Below are positions 12,326 to 21,651 of a DNA stretch of 64,000 nt, piece by piece. Below the pieces are notes generated by a model. The model was not told the origin of the DNA. It made no database searches and saw only the letters and a list, made by a program, of their open reading frames with translations. Position 1 is the stretch's first letter; each line of letters begins with the position of its first letter. This DNA comes from Microbacterium ginsengisoli. GTDB taxonomy: Bacteria; Actinomycetota; Actinomycetes; Actinomycetales; Microbacteriaceae. Where the stretch lies: positions 85,869 through 149,868 of the forward strand of contig NZ_JYIY01000074.1 of NCBI RefSeq assembly GCF_000956535.1, in the 5' to 3' direction. Both the position numbers and the translations under genes were made by a program.

Positions 12326-13125
12326 GCGGCGCCGATGAGCAGACGGATGCCGCGGGCGTGCGTCTGCAGAAGGTGCTCGCCCACGCGGGCGTCGCGTCGC
12401 GCCGTGTCTGCGAAGAGCTGATCGCGAGCGGCCGCGTGCGCGTGAACGGGGTCGTCGTCACGGAGCTCGGCAGCCGCATCGACCCGGAGGTCGACCTGGT
12501 CGACGTCGACGGCACCGCGGTGCAGCTCGACCAGTCGAAGCGGTACGTGGTGCTGAACAAGCCGGTCGGCGTCGTCTCGACGATGCGCGACGAGAAGGGC
12601 CGCCCCGACCTGCGCCGCTACACCGCCGACTGGGACGAGCGCCTCTACAACGTCGGCCGGCTCGACCAGGACACGAGCGGCCTGCTCGTGCTCACGAACG
12701 ACGGCGGCCTCGCACACGTCCTTGCGCACCCCTCGTTCGGGGTCACGAAGGTCTACATCGCGAAGGTCGTGGGCACCGTCAGTCCGCAGACGATCGCGCG
12801 GCTCACCCGCGGCGTGCAGCTGGAGGACGGCGAGATCGTCGCCGACAAGGCCCGCCTGCTCGACGCGTCCCGTGGCGGGCACGGTGCCTCGTCCCTGGTG
12901 GAGCTCACCCTTCACTCAGGGCGCAACCGCATCGTGCGGCGCATGATGGCCGAGGTGGGGCATCCGGTCATCGAACTCGTGCGCCGCCAGTTCGGACCGC
13001 TCCACCTGGGAAGCCTCCCGGTGGGTCGGGCCCGCGAGTTGACTACAGTGGAGAGGGGCGCGCTGCTCACCCTCGCGCGCCAGGGCGCCGATCCCGCGCC
13101 CGAAGATTCTCCGGAGCTCCGATGA
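12322..13125 (+). CDS. rluB: rRNA large-subunit pseudouridine synthase RluB type
   Basis: 267 residues from GTG 12322. The N-terminal S4 domain (RLQKVLAHAGVASRRVCEEL) is followed by the RsuA/RluB catalytic domain with the key aspartate in GRLDQDTSGLLVLTNDG and the later HSGRNRIVRRM motif. The enzyme isomerises a uridine in 23S rRNA, probably near position 2605. Whether it is RluB, RluE or RsuA cannot be settled by eye; position beside scpB favours RluB. Confidence 0.87.
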   Translation: MSGADEQTDAAGVRLQKVLAHAGVASRRVCEELIASGRVRVNGVVVTELGSRIDPEVDLVDVDGTAVQLDQSKRYVVLNKPVGVVSTMRDEKGRPDLRRYTADWDERLYNVGRLDQDTSGLLVLTNDGGLAHVLAHPSFGVTKVYIAKVVGTVSPQTIARLTRGVQLEDGEIVADKARLLDASRGGHGASSLVELTLHSGRNRIVRRMMAEVGHPVIELVRRQFGPLHLGSLPVGRARELTTVERGALLTLARQGADPAPEDSPELR

Positions 13126-14246
13126 CCGATCCCGCCGCCGTGTCCGCGCGCCCGCGCGTCGCCGTACGCACTCAGGGTCCGGTGCGCGTCGTCGGCGCCG
13201 GCCTGCTCGGTGCGAGCATCGGCCACGCCCTGCGGGCGCTGGGGGTCGAGGTCATCCTCGACGACACCTCGCGCGCGCAGCTGCAGCTCGCCGTCGACTA
13301 CGGTGCGGGGCGCTCTGCCACCGCCGACGACCGCCCGTCGCTCGTCGTCGTGGCGGTGCCGCCGGATGTCACCGCGGATGTGATCGAGCGTGAGCTGGTC
13401 GCGCACCCGCAGGCGGTCGTGACGGATGTCGCGAGCGTCAAGCTCGAGCCGCTCGTCGAGCTGCGCCGCCGCGGGGTCGACCTCGCGCGCTACATCGGCT
13501 CCCACCCGCTCGCCGGGCGCGAGCGCGGGGGAGCGATCGCGGCCCGCGCCGACATCTTCATCGGACGCCCGTGGGTCGTCTGCCGCGACGCGGAGACCAG
13601 CGCCGCCGACCTCGCCGTCGTCGAAGGGCTCGCTCTCGACCTCGGGGCGACGCCCGTCGAGATGGGTCCGGAGGAGCACGACCGCTCGGTCGCGCTCGTC
13701 TCCCATGTGCCGCAGCTGGTCGCGAGCCTGCTCGCCGCGCGCTTCACCGATGCCAGTGCCGCATCGCTGTCCCTCGCCGGGCAGGGGGTGCGCGACACCA
13801 CGCGGATCGCGGCATCCGCCCCCGAGCTGTGGGTGCAGATCCTCGGGGCGAACGCGGCGCCGGTCGTCGAGGTGCTCGACGCGCTCGCCGCCGACCTCGC
13901 CGACGTCGCCGAGGCGCTGCGCGCGCCCGAGGCGCCCGGGGCGCGGCGCGAGGTCGCCGAGACGATCCGCCGCGGCAACGAGGGCGTCGAGCGTCTGCCC
14001 GGCAAGCACGGTCAGAACCGCCGTTTCGAGAGCTTCGTCGTCATGGTCGACGACACCCCGGGTCAGCTGGGCCGCCTGTTCGGCGAGCTCGGCGAGCTCG
14101 GCGTCAACGTCGAGGACCTGCGCCTCGAGCATTCCCCCGGAGCCCAGTTCGGCCTCGCCGAGATCAGCGTCGTGCCGGGTGCCGTGCACCCCGCGGTCGA
14201 CGGTCTCGAGGCCCGCGGCTGGAAGATTGCGAGCCTCCCCTCATGA
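13122..14246 (+). CDS. tyrA: prephenate dehydrogenase
   Basis: 374 residues. The N-terminal Rossmann domain has [13 protein letters not shown] and [19 protein letters not shown] and the helical dimerisation part ([14 protein letters not shown]) are typical of TyrA, which oxidises prephenate to 4-hydroxyphenylpyruvate for tyrosine synthesis. The final ~75 residues ([20 protein letters not shown]) form an ACT domain, suggesting allosteric feedback, probably by tyrosine. It overlaps both neighbours by 4 bases. Confidence 0.92.
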   Translation: MTDPAAVSARPRVAVRTQGPVRVVGAGLLGASIGHALRALGVEVILDDTSRAQLQLAVDYGAGRSATADDRPSLVVVAVPPDVTADVIERELVAHPQAVVTDVASVKLEPLVELRRRGVDLARYIGSHPLAGRERGGAIAARADIFIGRPWVVCRDAETSAADLAVVEGLALDLGATPVEMGPEEHDRSVALVSHVPQLVASLLAARFTDASAASLSLAGQGVRDTTRIAASAPELWVQILGANAAPVVEVLDALAADLADVAEALRAPEAPGARREVAETIRRGNEGVERLPGKHGQNRRFESFVVMVDDTPGQLGRLFGELGELGVNVEDLRLEHSPGAQFGLAEISVVPGAVHPAVDGLEARGWKIASLPS

Positions 14247-14959
14247 CCGAATCGCTCACCCGTCCCGGCCTCGTGCGGGTCGTGGCCGTCGACGGCCCGG
14301 CCGGCAGCGGCAAGTCGAGCGTGTCGCGCGCCGTCGCGTCGCGCCTCGGTTACGGCTACCTCGACACCGGCGCCGTCTACCGGGCGCTGGCCTGGCACGC
14401 CCTGGCCCACGCCGTCGACACGTCCGACGCATCGGCCGTCGTCGACGCCTCGGGCGATTTCGACCTGTGGATCTCACTCGATCCCGCCGAGGCCCGTGTG
14501 TCGGTCGCCGGCACCGATGTGACCGAGGCGATCCGCACGTCGCGGGTCACCGAGGCGGTCAGCGGCGTCGCCCGCGTGCCGGCCGTGCGCCGCGGGCTCA
14601 CCGGCCTCTTCCGCGCGCTCGTCGCGGGCGCGGGACGCCCGGGAGTCGTCGTCGAGGGGCGCGACATCACCACGATCGTGTTCCCCGACGCCGAGGCGCG
14701 GGTGCTGCTGACGGCCGACCCGGCCGTGCGGGCCGCCCGGCGCACGGCGGAGACCGAGGGGGCGGATGTCGCGGTGGTCGCGGCATCCATCGAGCGACGG
14801 GATGCCGCCGACTCGGCCGTCGTCGAGTTCATGGACGCGGCGGACGGGGTGCGGGTCGTGGACTCGACCCACCTCGACTTCGAGGGCACCGTCGACGCGG
14901 TGCTCGCGGTGATCGCCGAGGAGACCGGCGCGGCACAGGAGGTGCACGATGTCGTCTGA
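14243..14959 (+). CDS. cmk: cytidylate kinase
   Basis: 238 residues from ATG 14243 ([14 protein letters not shown]), overlapping the tyrA stop. The P-loop [10 protein letters not shown] (residues 17-26), [13 protein letters not shown] and [15 protein letters not shown] are the CMP/dCMP kinase signatures. The enzyme phosphorylates CMP to CDP. A longer open frame extends upstream through tyrA, but only as an overlapping artefact. It overlaps der, the standard cmk-der pair. Confidence 0.93.
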   Translation: MTESLTRPGLVRVVAVDGPAGSGKSSVSRAVASRLGYGYLDTGAVYRALAWHALAHAVDTSDASAVVDASGDFDLWISLDPAEARVSVAGTDVTEAIRTSRVTEAVSGVARVPAVRRGLTGLFRALVAGAGRPGVVVEGRDITTIVFPDAEARVLLTADPAVRAARRTAETEGADVAVVAASIERRDAADSAVVEFMDAADGVRVVDSTHLDFEGTVDAVLAVIAEETGAAQEVHDVV

Positions 14960-16472
14960 CGACGAGTACGAAGGCGGGCCGGACGGCCTCGCCGAGAAGC
15001 TGGCGGGCATCGACGATGCACTCGCCGACCAGCGCGCGGCGACGCTGCGCGCATCGCTCGAGGAGTACGACCTCGATGACGACGACACCGAGCTGCTCGG
15101 TGCCGTCTTCACCGACGAGCACGGCAACGAGTACCTGCCGGCGCTGCCGGTCGTGGCGATCGTGGGGCGCCCGAACGTCGGCAAGTCGGCGCTCGTGAAC
15201 CGCATCCTGGGGCGCCGTGAGGCGGTCGTCGAGGATGTGCCGGGCGTGACCCGTGACCGCGTGACGTACAAGGCCGAGTGGATGGAGCGTCGCTTCTCCC
15301 TCGTCGACACCGGCGGGTGGGAGCCCGACGCGCGCGGCATCGACCGTTCCGTCGCGCAGCAGGCCGAGATCGCGATCGAGCTGGCCGACGTCGTGCTGTT
15401 CGTGGTCGACGCGATCGTCGGGGCGACCTCGACCGACGAGCAGGTCGTGAAGCTGCTGCGCCGCAGCGGCAAGCCGGTGCTGCTCGTCGCGAACAAGATC
15501 GATGACGCCCGGCAGGAGCCCGAGGCCGCGGCCCTGTGGAACCTCGGGCTCGGCGAGCCCCGCCCGGTGTCGGCCATCCACGGCCGTGGCGTCGCGGACC
15601 TCCTCGACGAGCTGGTGAAGGTGCTGCCGGATGTCTCGGCCGTCGCCTCGCACGAGATCGGCGGCCCGCGCCGCGTGGCGATCCTCGGGCGGCCGAACGT
15701 CGGCAAGTCGTCGCTGCTGAACAAGGCGGCCGGCGCCGAGCGCGTGGTCGTGAACGACCTCGCCGGCACCACTCGCGACCCGGTCGATGAGATCGTGGAG
15801 CTCGGCGGCAAGCTGTGGCGCTTCGTCGACACCGCCGGCATCCGCCGTCGCGTGCACCTGCAGCAGGGCGCCGACTTCTACGCGTCGCTGCGCACCGCGT
15901 CGGCGCTGGAGAAGGCGGAGGTCGCCGTCGTCGTGCTCGACGTCTCGGAGCCCATCAGCGAGCAGGACGTGCGCATCATCGACATGGTGCTCGAGTCGGG
16001 CCGCGCGCTCGTGCTCGCCTACAATAAGTGGGACGTGCTCACCACGATCGAGTACGAGAACATCGACCGTCGGCGCTATCTCGAGCGGGAGATCGAACAG
16101 GACCTCGCGCACGTCGCCTGGGCGCCGCGCGTGAACATCTCGGCGCGCACCGGGCGCCACCTCGACAAGCTCGTGCCCGCGCTCGAGACGGCGCTGGAGT
16201 CGTGGGATCAGCGCATCCCGACCGGGAAGTTCAACGCCTTCCTGTCGGAGCTCGTCGCCGAGCACCCGCACCCCGTACGCGGCGGCAAGCAGCCGCGGAT
16301 CCTGTTCGGCACCCAGGCGTCGACGCGCCCGCCGACATTCGTGCTGTTCACGACCGGATTCCTCGACCCGGGCTACCGCCGGTTCATCCAGCGCCGCCTG
16401 CGCGAGCTGTACGGCTTCGAGGGCACGCCCGTCGTCGTGAACATGCGGGTGCGCGAGCGTCGCAAGAGGTAG
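14949..16472 (+). CDS. der: ribosome-assembly GTPase Der (EngA)
   Basis: 507 residues. Two tandem GTPase domains each have a P-loop GRPNVGKS (residues 73-80 and near 248), a DTGGWEP or DTAGIRRR G3 motif, and NKID or NKWD G4 motifs. A C-terminal KH-like domain follows, ending in RERRKR. Der acts in 50S subunit assembly. An acidic N-terminal extension of ~65 residues precedes the first G domain, longer than in Escherichia coli but common in actinobacteria. Confidence 0.95.
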   Translation: MSSDDEYEGGPDGLAEKLAGIDDALADQRAATLRASLEEYDLDDDDTELLGAVFTDEHGNEYLPALPVVAIVGRPNVGKSALVNRILGRREAVVEDVPGVTRDRVTYKAEWMERRFSLVDTGGWEPDARGIDRSVAQQAEIAIELADVVLFVVDAIVGATSTDEQVVKLLRRSGKPVLLVANKIDDARQEPEAAALWNLGLGEPRPVSAIHGRGVADLLDELVKVLPDVSAVASHEIGGPRRVAILGRPNVGKSSLLNKAAGAERVVVNDLAGTTRDPVDEIVELGGKLWRFVDTAGIRRRVHLQQGADFYASLRTASALEKAEVAVVVLDVSEPISEQDVRIIDMVLESGRALVLAYNKWDVLTTIEYENIDRRRYLEREIEQDLAHVAWAPRVNISARTGRHLDKLVPALETALESWDQRIPTGKFNAFLSELVAEHPHPVRGGKQPRILFGTQASTRPPTFVLFTTGFLDPGYRRFIQRRLRELYGFEGTPVVVNMRVRERRKR

Positions 16473-16513
16473 CACCGGGGCCGCGGATGCCGCGGGTGTG
16501 CGAGGCTGAGGGG

Positions 16514-17428
16514 ATGACCCTCGAACAGCCCGCCGCCGGTGAGCCGCGGCGGCCGCTCGGGCCGCGCGATCCGGGCGACGCCTGGGTCGTCGCGCCGACG
16601 GGGGAGCGGTACTGGGGCGCGTTCGGCGCCGCGGGGCTCCTCGCGCTCGACCCCGGACGCGGGGTGCTGCTGCAGCATCGCGTGTCGTGGAGCCACTTCG
16701 GCGGCACGTGGGCGCTGCCGGGCGGTGCGCGCCATCAGGGCGAGTCCGCCGTCGACGGCGCGATGCGCGAGGCGGCCGAGGAGGCCGGTGTCCCCGCGGG
16801 CGCGGTGCGCCCCCGGCTCGTGAGCGTGCTCGACCTCGACATCTGGACGTACACGACCGTCGTCGCCGACGTCACCAACCCTTTCGACCCGGTGATCAGC
16901 GACCCCGAGAGCGTCGAGCTGGCCTGGGTGCCGGTGGCGGATGTCACCGACCTCCCGCTGCACCCGGGGTTCGCCTCGTCGTGGGTGCGCCTGCGTGAGC
17001 TGCTGACCGTGCGTCCGGTGATCGTGGTCGACGCGGCGAATGTCGTCGGCAGTGTGCCCGACGGCTGGTGGCGCGACCGCGCCGGTGCCGCCGCCCGTCT
17101 GATCGACGGGCTCGGTGCGCTCGCGGCGCGCGGGATCGCGGGGGATGTGCTGCGGCTGCCCGAGTCGCGCTGGTACCCCGAGATCGTCGTGGTGCTGGAG
17201 GGGCAGGCGGGGGCTGCGGCATCCGTCGACGTTCCGGACGGGGTGCGCATCGTCGTCGCTCCGGCTGCGGACGATGACGAGATCGTCGCCCAGGCCGCCG
17301 CGCATGCTGAGGGCGGTCACGCGGTGACGGTCGTCACGAGCGACCGGGAACTGTCGGCGCGCAGCGTGTCGGCCGGTGCGAGCGTGCACGGCGCCGGCTG
17401 GCTGCGCGACCTGCTCGACGCGCGCTGA
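16514..17428 (+). CDS. NUDIX hydrolase fused to a PIN/NYN-like domain
   Basis: 304 residues from ATG 16514 with GAGGGG upstream. Residues ~25-160 are a NUDIX domain with the box beginning WALPGGARHQGES and containing AMREAAEEAG. From about residue 173 a second domain begins PVIVVDAANVVGSVPDGWW and ends VTVVTSDRELSARSVSAGA. The Asp-Ala-Asn start, Trp-Trp-Arg-Asp motif and Thr-Ser-Asp-Arg near the end look like an NYN/PIN-type ribonuclease fold. The pairing suggests nucleotide or RNA-end processing, but that is inference. It ends just before a convergent gene pair. Confidence 0.8.
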   Translation: MTLEQPAAGEPRRPLGPRDPGDAWVVAPTGERYWGAFGAAGLLALDPGRGVLLQHRVSWSHFGGTWALPGGARHQGESAVDGAMREAAEEAGVPAGAVRPRLVSVLDLDIWTYTTVVADVTNPFDPVISDPESVELAWVPVADVTDLPLHPGFASSWVRLRELLTVRPVIVVDAANVVGSVPDGWWRDRAGAAARLIDGLGALAARGIAGDVLRLPESRWYPEIVVVLEGQAGAAASVDVPDGVRIVVAPAADDDEIVAQAAAHAEGGHAVTVVTSDRELSARSVSAGASVHGAGWLRDLLDAR

Positions 17429-17429
17429 G

Positions 17430-17810
17430 TCAGTCGCGCCCGCGCAGCTTGTCGATGTCGCGGCGCTCGCGCTTCGTGGGGCGTCCGGCGCCGCGGTCTC
17501 GGAAGCCGAACGTTCCTGCGAACTCGCGGGACGGCGGCGGCGGGGTGCGATCGTCGTAGGCGGTGGCGGCCTCGGGTGCACCCACGCGCTTCGAGATCGT
17601 GCGACGCACGATGAGCACACGGTCGAAGCCGGCGACCCGCACGCGCACCTCATCGCCCGCGCGCACGACGACCGACGCCTTCGCATGATCGCCGCGCACC
17701 CGTACATGCCCGGCACGGCATGCCGTCGTCGCGGCCGAGCGGGTCTTGTAGACCCGCACCGCCCACAGCCAGGAGTCGATGCGCACCGATGGGGCCGCGG
17801 CATCCGTCAT
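17430..17810 (-). CDS. S4-domain RNA-binding protein (Hsp15-like)
   Basis: 126 residues. The S4 fold is visible in RIDSWLWAVRVYKTRSAATTACRAGHVRVRG, and the basic C-terminal tail (GRPTKRERRDIDKLRGRD) is typical of the Hsp15/YrfH group, which binds stalled 50S subunits carrying nascent chains. The start overlaps the stop of the upstream membrane-protein gene by 4 bases, so both come from one minus-strand transcript. Confidence 0.88.
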   Translation of the reverse strand: MTDAAAPSVRIDSWLWAVRVYKTRSAATTACRAGHVRVRGDHAKASVVVRAGDEVRVRVAGFDRVLIVRRTISKRVGAPEAATAYDDRTPPPPSREFAGTFGFRDRGAGRPTKRERRDIDKLRGRD

Positions 17811-18496
17811 CGTTCGGCCCTCGTCGTGGACGAGAAGATCACGCCGGCGGCGATGAGCCCCTGCCCGAGGCAGTAGGTGACCATGACGAGCGGGCTCGTG
17901 ACGGGCGGCATCGCGTCGGGCAGGAAGAGGCGCAGCGCGAGGATCGTGTCGCTCGAGAGGAAGAACGCGGCGCCGACAGCGACGAGCGGATGCGCGCGGG
18001 TCGCGCTGACGGCGGTGCCGCCGAGCACGACGCCGTAGATCGCGACGGCGGCGGTGAGGGCGCCGAGATGGGGGAGGAGGATCGCGAGCAGCACGACGTA
18101 CCAGACGGCGTAGACCGCGGCCCAGGCGGGCACGCGGCGCACCGCGAGGTGCCGCCAGAACAGCCAGATGTAGAGCAGGTGGGCGAGTCCGAAGCAGGCG
18201 AGCATGACGGGCAGCTCGGGCGCGAACGGGAAGAACGTGGCCGCGCCGTCGCCGAGCAGTGAGAGGGCGAGCGCGGTGAACAGCAGAGAGAATCGGATGC
18301 CGCGTGCCCCGCTGCGTGCAGCCCACAGCACCGCGAGCGCGAGGAGCGGCATGAGCAGGAGCTTCGTCGGCGTCGCGAGCGCGTCGGCGTCGATCGCGAG
18401 CGCGCTGATGTGCACGAGCGAGACGACGCCGTAGAGCGCGAAACCCCACCACCACGACCGCGTGAGGATCACGGTGGGCTGAGCGGCGTCGGTCAT
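17807..18496 (-). CDS. YhhN-family membrane protein (lysoplasmalogenase-like)
   Basis: 229 residues with about eight hydrophobic segments (for example WWWGFALYGVVSLVHISALAI and LLLMPLLALAVLWAA). The pattern of short helices with GDGAATFF and FGLAHLLYIWLF fits the YhhN/TMEM86 family, some members of which hydrolyse lysoplasmalogens. It is the first gene of a two-gene minus-strand unit with the S4 protein. Family assignment is fairly secure, substrate not. Confidence 0.82.
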   Translation of the reverse strand: MTDAAQPTVILTRSWWWGFALYGVVSLVHISALAIDADALATPTKLLLMPLLALAVLWAARSGARGIRFSLLFTALALSLLGDGAATFFPFAPELPVMLACFGLAHLLYIWLFWRHLAVRRVPAWAAVYAVWYVVLLAILLPHLGALTAAVAIYGVVLGGTAVSATRAHPLVAVGAAFFLSSDTILALRLFLPDAMPPVTSPLVMVTYCLGQGLIAAGVIFSSTTRAER

Positions 18497-18566
18497 GCTC
18501 TCACGGTAGCGGCCGGCGGGGTCCGGTGGTCGTGCTGGCGCGGGGGCTGACGTCGTCGCGGACCGG

Positions 18567-19160
18567 TCAGGCGAGGTCGCGGGCGACGACGACCACCGAG
18601 GGAGTGGCGCGGCCGGTCTCGGTGAATCCGGCCGCGAGGAACGTCGACAGCACGCCCTTGAAGAGCTCGTTCGCGCGCTTTTCGACCACGGTCGTGTCGG
18701 TAGGGTAGCCCTCGAGCAGGCGGGCTCCGTGGTCGCGGGCGTGCGCGATCGCCGCGTCGAGAAGCCGCGCGTTCAGGCCGAGCCCGCGGTGCTCGCGGCG
18801 CACCACGAAACAGCTCACCGCCCACACGGTCGGGTCATCCCACGCCGGATCGGCCACCGGCTGCAGGTTCTTCGTGCGGCCGATGCGCACTTGACGTGTG
18901 CGCGGGCCGACCCGCACCCACCCGGCCGCCTCGCCGTCGACATAGGCGATGAGAGCGGGCGCGGGGGACGCGGCATCCGGTTCTGGTAGCTCGTCGCGCA
19001 GGCGCTCGCGACGCTCGTCGGGCGAGGTGCGCTGCCAATCGGTGTTCGGCATCGTCCACCAGCCGCACTGACACGAGCGCCCGTCGCCGCCGCCCGAGAG
19101 CGCGTGCTGGGCGTCATCGAACCGCGACGCGTCGGCGGGGAGGATCTCGATCGACGGCAT
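18567..19160 (-). CDS. GNAT-family N-acetyltransferase
   Basis: 197 residues. The acetyl-CoA-binding motif is seen in AVSCFVVRREHRGLGLNARLLDAAIAHARDHG, where R-x-x-G-x-G/A appears as REHRGLG. The N-terminal SCQCGWWTMPN segment, cysteine and tryptophan rich, is shared by a subgroup of actinobacterial GNAT proteins of unknown substrate. It is transcribed alone, away from the tRNA. The 70-base gap to the gene on its left holds nothing I recognise. Confidence 0.85.
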   Translation of the reverse strand: MPSIEILPADASRFDDAQHALSGGGDGRSCQCGWWTMPNTDWQRTSPDERRERLRDELPEPDAASPAPALIAYVDGEAAGWVRVGPRTRQVRIGRTKNLQPVADPAWDDPTVWAVSCFVVRREHRGLGLNARLLDAAIAHARDHGARLLEGYPTDTTVVEKRANELFKGVLSTFLAAGFTETGRATPSVVVVARDLA

Positions 19161-19225
19161 GCTGCGACGCTATCGGGTGCCGGAGACATCCGCCCGAGCG
19201 GTTCGCGGCACGGCATCGGTGCGGC

Positions 19226-19254
19226 TAAGATAGGGGAGTTGCCCGCTCGCGGGC
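19226..19254 (+). promoter_or_regulatory. putative tRNA-Pro promoter and GC-rich palindrome
   Basis: TAAGAT at 19226-19231 is a good -10 element for the tRNA region. It is followed by the palindrome GCCCGCTCGCGGGC (19241-19254), 8 bases before the first tRNA-Pro half. It precedes the duplicated half, so the intact tRNA 81 bases further on would be read through the fragment. Confidence 0.45.
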
Positions 19255-19261
19255 AGCGGAC

Positions 19262-19303
<42 letters not shown>

Positions 19304-19342
19304 GGTGAGTTAGAGCGGCGGGACTGTCCGAAAGCTAAACAA

Positions 19343-19417
<75 letters not shown>

Positions 19418-19420
19418 AAA

Positions 19421-19454
19421 AAGCCCTGGTGAGAAGCAATTTTCACCAGGGCTT
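19421..19454 (+). terminator. hairpin terminator after tRNA-Pro
   Basis: AAGCCCTGGTGA (19421-19432) pairs perfectly over 12 bases with TCACCAGGGCTT (19443-19454) around a 10-base loop, and is followed by CGTCGTTTC. It lies 4 bases after the tRNA. A closely related hairpin follows attR at 63084-63118. Confidence 0.75.
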
Positions 19455-19480
19455 CGTCGTTTCTGAGGGTGGTCACTGGC

Positions 19481-19589
19481 TGGTCCACTTCCCTCATTTG
19501 CCTGTGCTGCTCGTTCGCGCATTGGTCCACTTCCATTCAGTGACTTCGGCTGTGGAGTGCACCAAAAGGTGCCCGAGAGGTGCACCAAA
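19481..19589. repeat. putative left arm-type integrase binding sites
   Basis: The direct repeat TGGTCCACTTCC occurs at 19481-19492 and 19523-19534, and GTGCACCAAA occurs at 19557-19566 and 19580-19589. The complement of the first (AAGTGGACCA) lies at 62921-62930 near attR. Short repeats of this kind flanking the core are what tyrosine-integrase N-terminal domains bind. No gene occupies 19455-19651. Confidence 0.55.
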
Positions 19590-19651
19590 TCGCGGGCGCG
19601 ACGGTGCTCCGGCCCCCTTCTGGGAGGGTCGGAGCGTGGTTCCATTCGTGG

Positions 19652-20842
19652 TCACAGACGGGGTCCGTCGCGGCGGCTCGCATCCTTCCTCGTGGGGGTC
19701 TTGGAGAGGAACTGGTTGGCCTGCCTGGCAGCTTCGGCGAGGTGGCGGTGGTCGGGGTGCAGATACCCCTTGGTCGTCTCGATCGACTGATGCCCGAGGA
19801 TCTCTTGGAGGACATGCAGGGCGATGCCGGCGTCGGCCATCCAGGTCGCTCCGGTGTGCCGGAGCCCATGCCGGGTGAGGCCGGTGAGGTTGAGGCCCGC
19901 GACGAGGTCATCCCAGCGGGTGGCGTCTCTGACGGTGGCGGTGGTGAGGACGCCTCCGCGTGGCCCGCGTAAGAGCGGGTCGTCGTCTTTCTTGTCGGTG
20001 GTGAGGCGTTCGAGGACGGGTTCGAGTGCGTCGAGCATCGGCACCGGGCGATCGCGCCGGCCTTTGGTCTGTTTGATGACGAGGCCGCCTTTGCCGGGAT
20101 AGTGCTGGCGTCTGATCCACACGATGTGGTTCTCCCAGTCCACATCCCCGACCCGCAGCCCTGCGACCTCTGAACCCCTGGCGGCCAGGAGCGCGGCGAG
20201 CATGACGTGATCGGAATACGACTGATGCACCTCCCCGCACTCAGTCGCGAGCTTCCGCAGCGTCGCCAAATCCGGAAGCGCGTACTGTCGTAGCGCGCCG
20301 GTGGTCTGGGTGACGTGTTTGCCGAGGTTACGGCGTGCGCGGTGCTTGGCGGGGTTGATGGAGATGATGTCGTCGCGCACCGCTTCATCAAGCACCCGGA
20401 CGAGTGGGGCGATGGAGTTCTTGATCGTCGAGGCCGAGTGCTCGGCCTCCCACGTGTCGATGGTGCGGTCGATCATCCCCGCGGTGATCTTCGCAACCCG
20501 AACGTGCCCGAGCGCTGGCAACACCCGCAGTCGCAGTCCGGTGTCGTAGAGCTCGGCGGTGGAGGTCGGGTCCAGGCCTCGCTGCCACCGATCCCCGATG
20601 GAAGTGGCGTAGTCGGTGAGGGTGATGGTGGTGTCCGCACCGGTTTCGGTCGCTGCCCGCATCTGATCGTAGAACTCCTCGACCTCCTCGTGGCTGCGGA
20701 CGTGGGCGACGCGGCCGACGCGCTTATGCGTGGAAGGGTCGGTCCATCGCACGCGGGCACGGAATCCGTCGGTGCGGCGTTCGACATCGGTGGTGAGCTT
20801 CACCCCGACTGGCGGCATCCGCCTGTTGCGAGGGTCAGCCAT
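19652..20842 (-). CDS. ICE tyrosine integrase
   Basis: 396 residues, with AGGAGA upstream of ATG. An N-terminal arm-binding part (to about residue 65) is followed by a SAM-like core-binding domain and the catalytic domain: Arg in ARGSEVAGLRVGDVD, Lys in KGRRDRPVP, HGLRHTGATW, His in ILGHQSIETT and Tyr in KGYLHPD. It catalyses insertion into and excision from tRNA-Pro. It reads towards attL, 235 bases from the tRNA, and overlaps the excisionase-like gene by 8 bases. The integrase fragment at 63286-63870 is a close relative. Confidence 0.93.
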   Translation of the reverse strand: MADPRNRRMPPVGVKLTTDVERRTDGFRARVRWTDPSTHKRVGRVAHVRSHEEVEEFYDQMRAATETGADTTITLTDYATSIGDRWQRGLDPTSTAELYDTGLRLRVLPALGHVRVAKITAGMIDRTIDTWEAEHSASTIKNSIAPLVRVLDEAVRDDIISINPAKHRARRNLGKHVTQTTGALRQYALPDLATLRKLATECGEVHQSYSDHVMLAALLAARGSEVAGLRVGDVDWENHIVWIRRQHYPGKGGLVIKQTKGRRDRPVPMLDALEPVLERLTTDKKDDDPLLRGPRGGVLTTATVRDATRWDDLVAGLNLTGLTRHGLRHTGATWMADAGIALHVLQEILGHQSIETTKGYLHPDHRHLAEAARQANQFLSKTPTRKDASRRDGPRL

Positions 20843-21053
20843 GATCGTTCTCCTGCTCGGTGACCCAGGCGCGCACTGTGGCTGGGGTGTAGCGAGAGAC
20901 GCCGCCGACGCGCAGGAACGGCGGCCCGATCTTTTCCCGTCGCCAGCGCGAGAGGGTGGCTTGGGAGACGTTCAAGAACTCCGCGACATCCCGCGCACAC
21001 CACAACGTCTCGACCGGACCCGCACCGTGGTCAACGACGGTCGGGGCGTTCAT
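20835..21053 (-). CDS. excisionase-like helix-turn-helix protein
   Basis: 72 residues from ATG 21053 (MNAPTVVD); a longer frame from 21122 would run deep into the upstream gene. The MerR-type winged helix is visible in CARDVAEFLNVSQATLSRWRREKIGPPFLRVGG and YTPATVRAWV. Proteins like this act as recombination directionality factors and often sit directly before the integrase, as here (8-base overlap). Confidence 0.82.
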   Translation of the reverse strand: MNAPTVVDHGAGPVETLWCARDVAEFLNVSQATLSRWRREKIGPPFLRVGGVSRYTPATVRAWVTEQENDHG

Positions 21054-21639
21054 CGTCGAGACTCGCGTAGAAGGCGTCTTCGGCCGCCTGCCGTTGGGCA
21101 AGATCGGCTTCAACGAAGGCATCGAAGTCTTCGGCCCGATCGGCGATCACGATGTCATCTACCGTCGGTGCAGGGGCTTCGCCGGGCCAGGTGGTCTGCC
21201 GGGTGGGGCGGTCGCGATCCAGTCGGGTGCTGCTCGCGGCGACCCAGTCGCGGAGTCGCTGCCGGGTGTCGGCGAAGTCGCGATGCCACCCGTTGGGTGC
21301 GGATCCGTTCTGATCGGGGTCGTAGGCGCACAGCCAGTGCAGGTGCAGCGCGGACAGTTCCCACAACAGCTCGGGGTGTCGGTACCAGAACGGCGGCACC
21401 ACACTCGCGGGCAGGCCGTATGTGCGTCGGAGCCAGTTCACCCACCGGTCGAGTTCGAGCCACTCGGCCCCGGCCTCATCTGCGGTGAGTAGGTTCCAGT
21501 TCACCGGATGCGGTGGCCCCGGCAGTGAGTCCGGATCAGACAACGCCGGCCGCTTCCCCGTCTCCTCCGCGTCGTGGAGTGCGGGTTCGGGCTCGGGTTC
21601 GTCGAACTCCGGGGCGTCCTCAGCAACGATGGTGCTCAT
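21031..21639 (-). CDS. ICE-associated hypothetical protein, DUF4913-like
   Basis: 202 residues. The middle part (WLELDRWVNWLRRTYGLP, then WYRHPELLWELSALHLHWLCAYD) has the tryptophan-rich Trp-x-x-His-Pro-Glu pattern I associate with DUF4913 proteins of actinobacterial mobile elements; this is tentative. The N-terminal 30 residues and the C terminus are acidic. It overlaps the excisionase start by 23 bases. Function unknown. Confidence 0.65.
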   Translation of the reverse strand: MSTIVAEDAPEFDEPEPEPALHDAEETGKRPALSDPDSLPGPPHPVNWNLLTADEAGAEWLELDRWVNWLRRTYGLPASVVPPFWYRHPELLWELSALHLHWLCAYDPDQNGSAPNGWHRDFADTRQRLRDWVAASSTRLDRDRPTRQTTWPGEAPAPTVDDIVIADRAEDFDAFVEADLAQRQAAEDAFYASLDDERPDRR

Positions 21640-21651
21640 GGCTTTCCCTCC

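Noticed and set aside
13426..15198. 590-codon plus-strand open frame
   Set aside because: Overlaps tyrA and cmk in another frame; Arg/Ser-rich, no motif.
14829..16475. 548-codon minus-strand open frame
   Set aside because: Antisense shadow of der; composition is the mirror of the GTPase coding frame.
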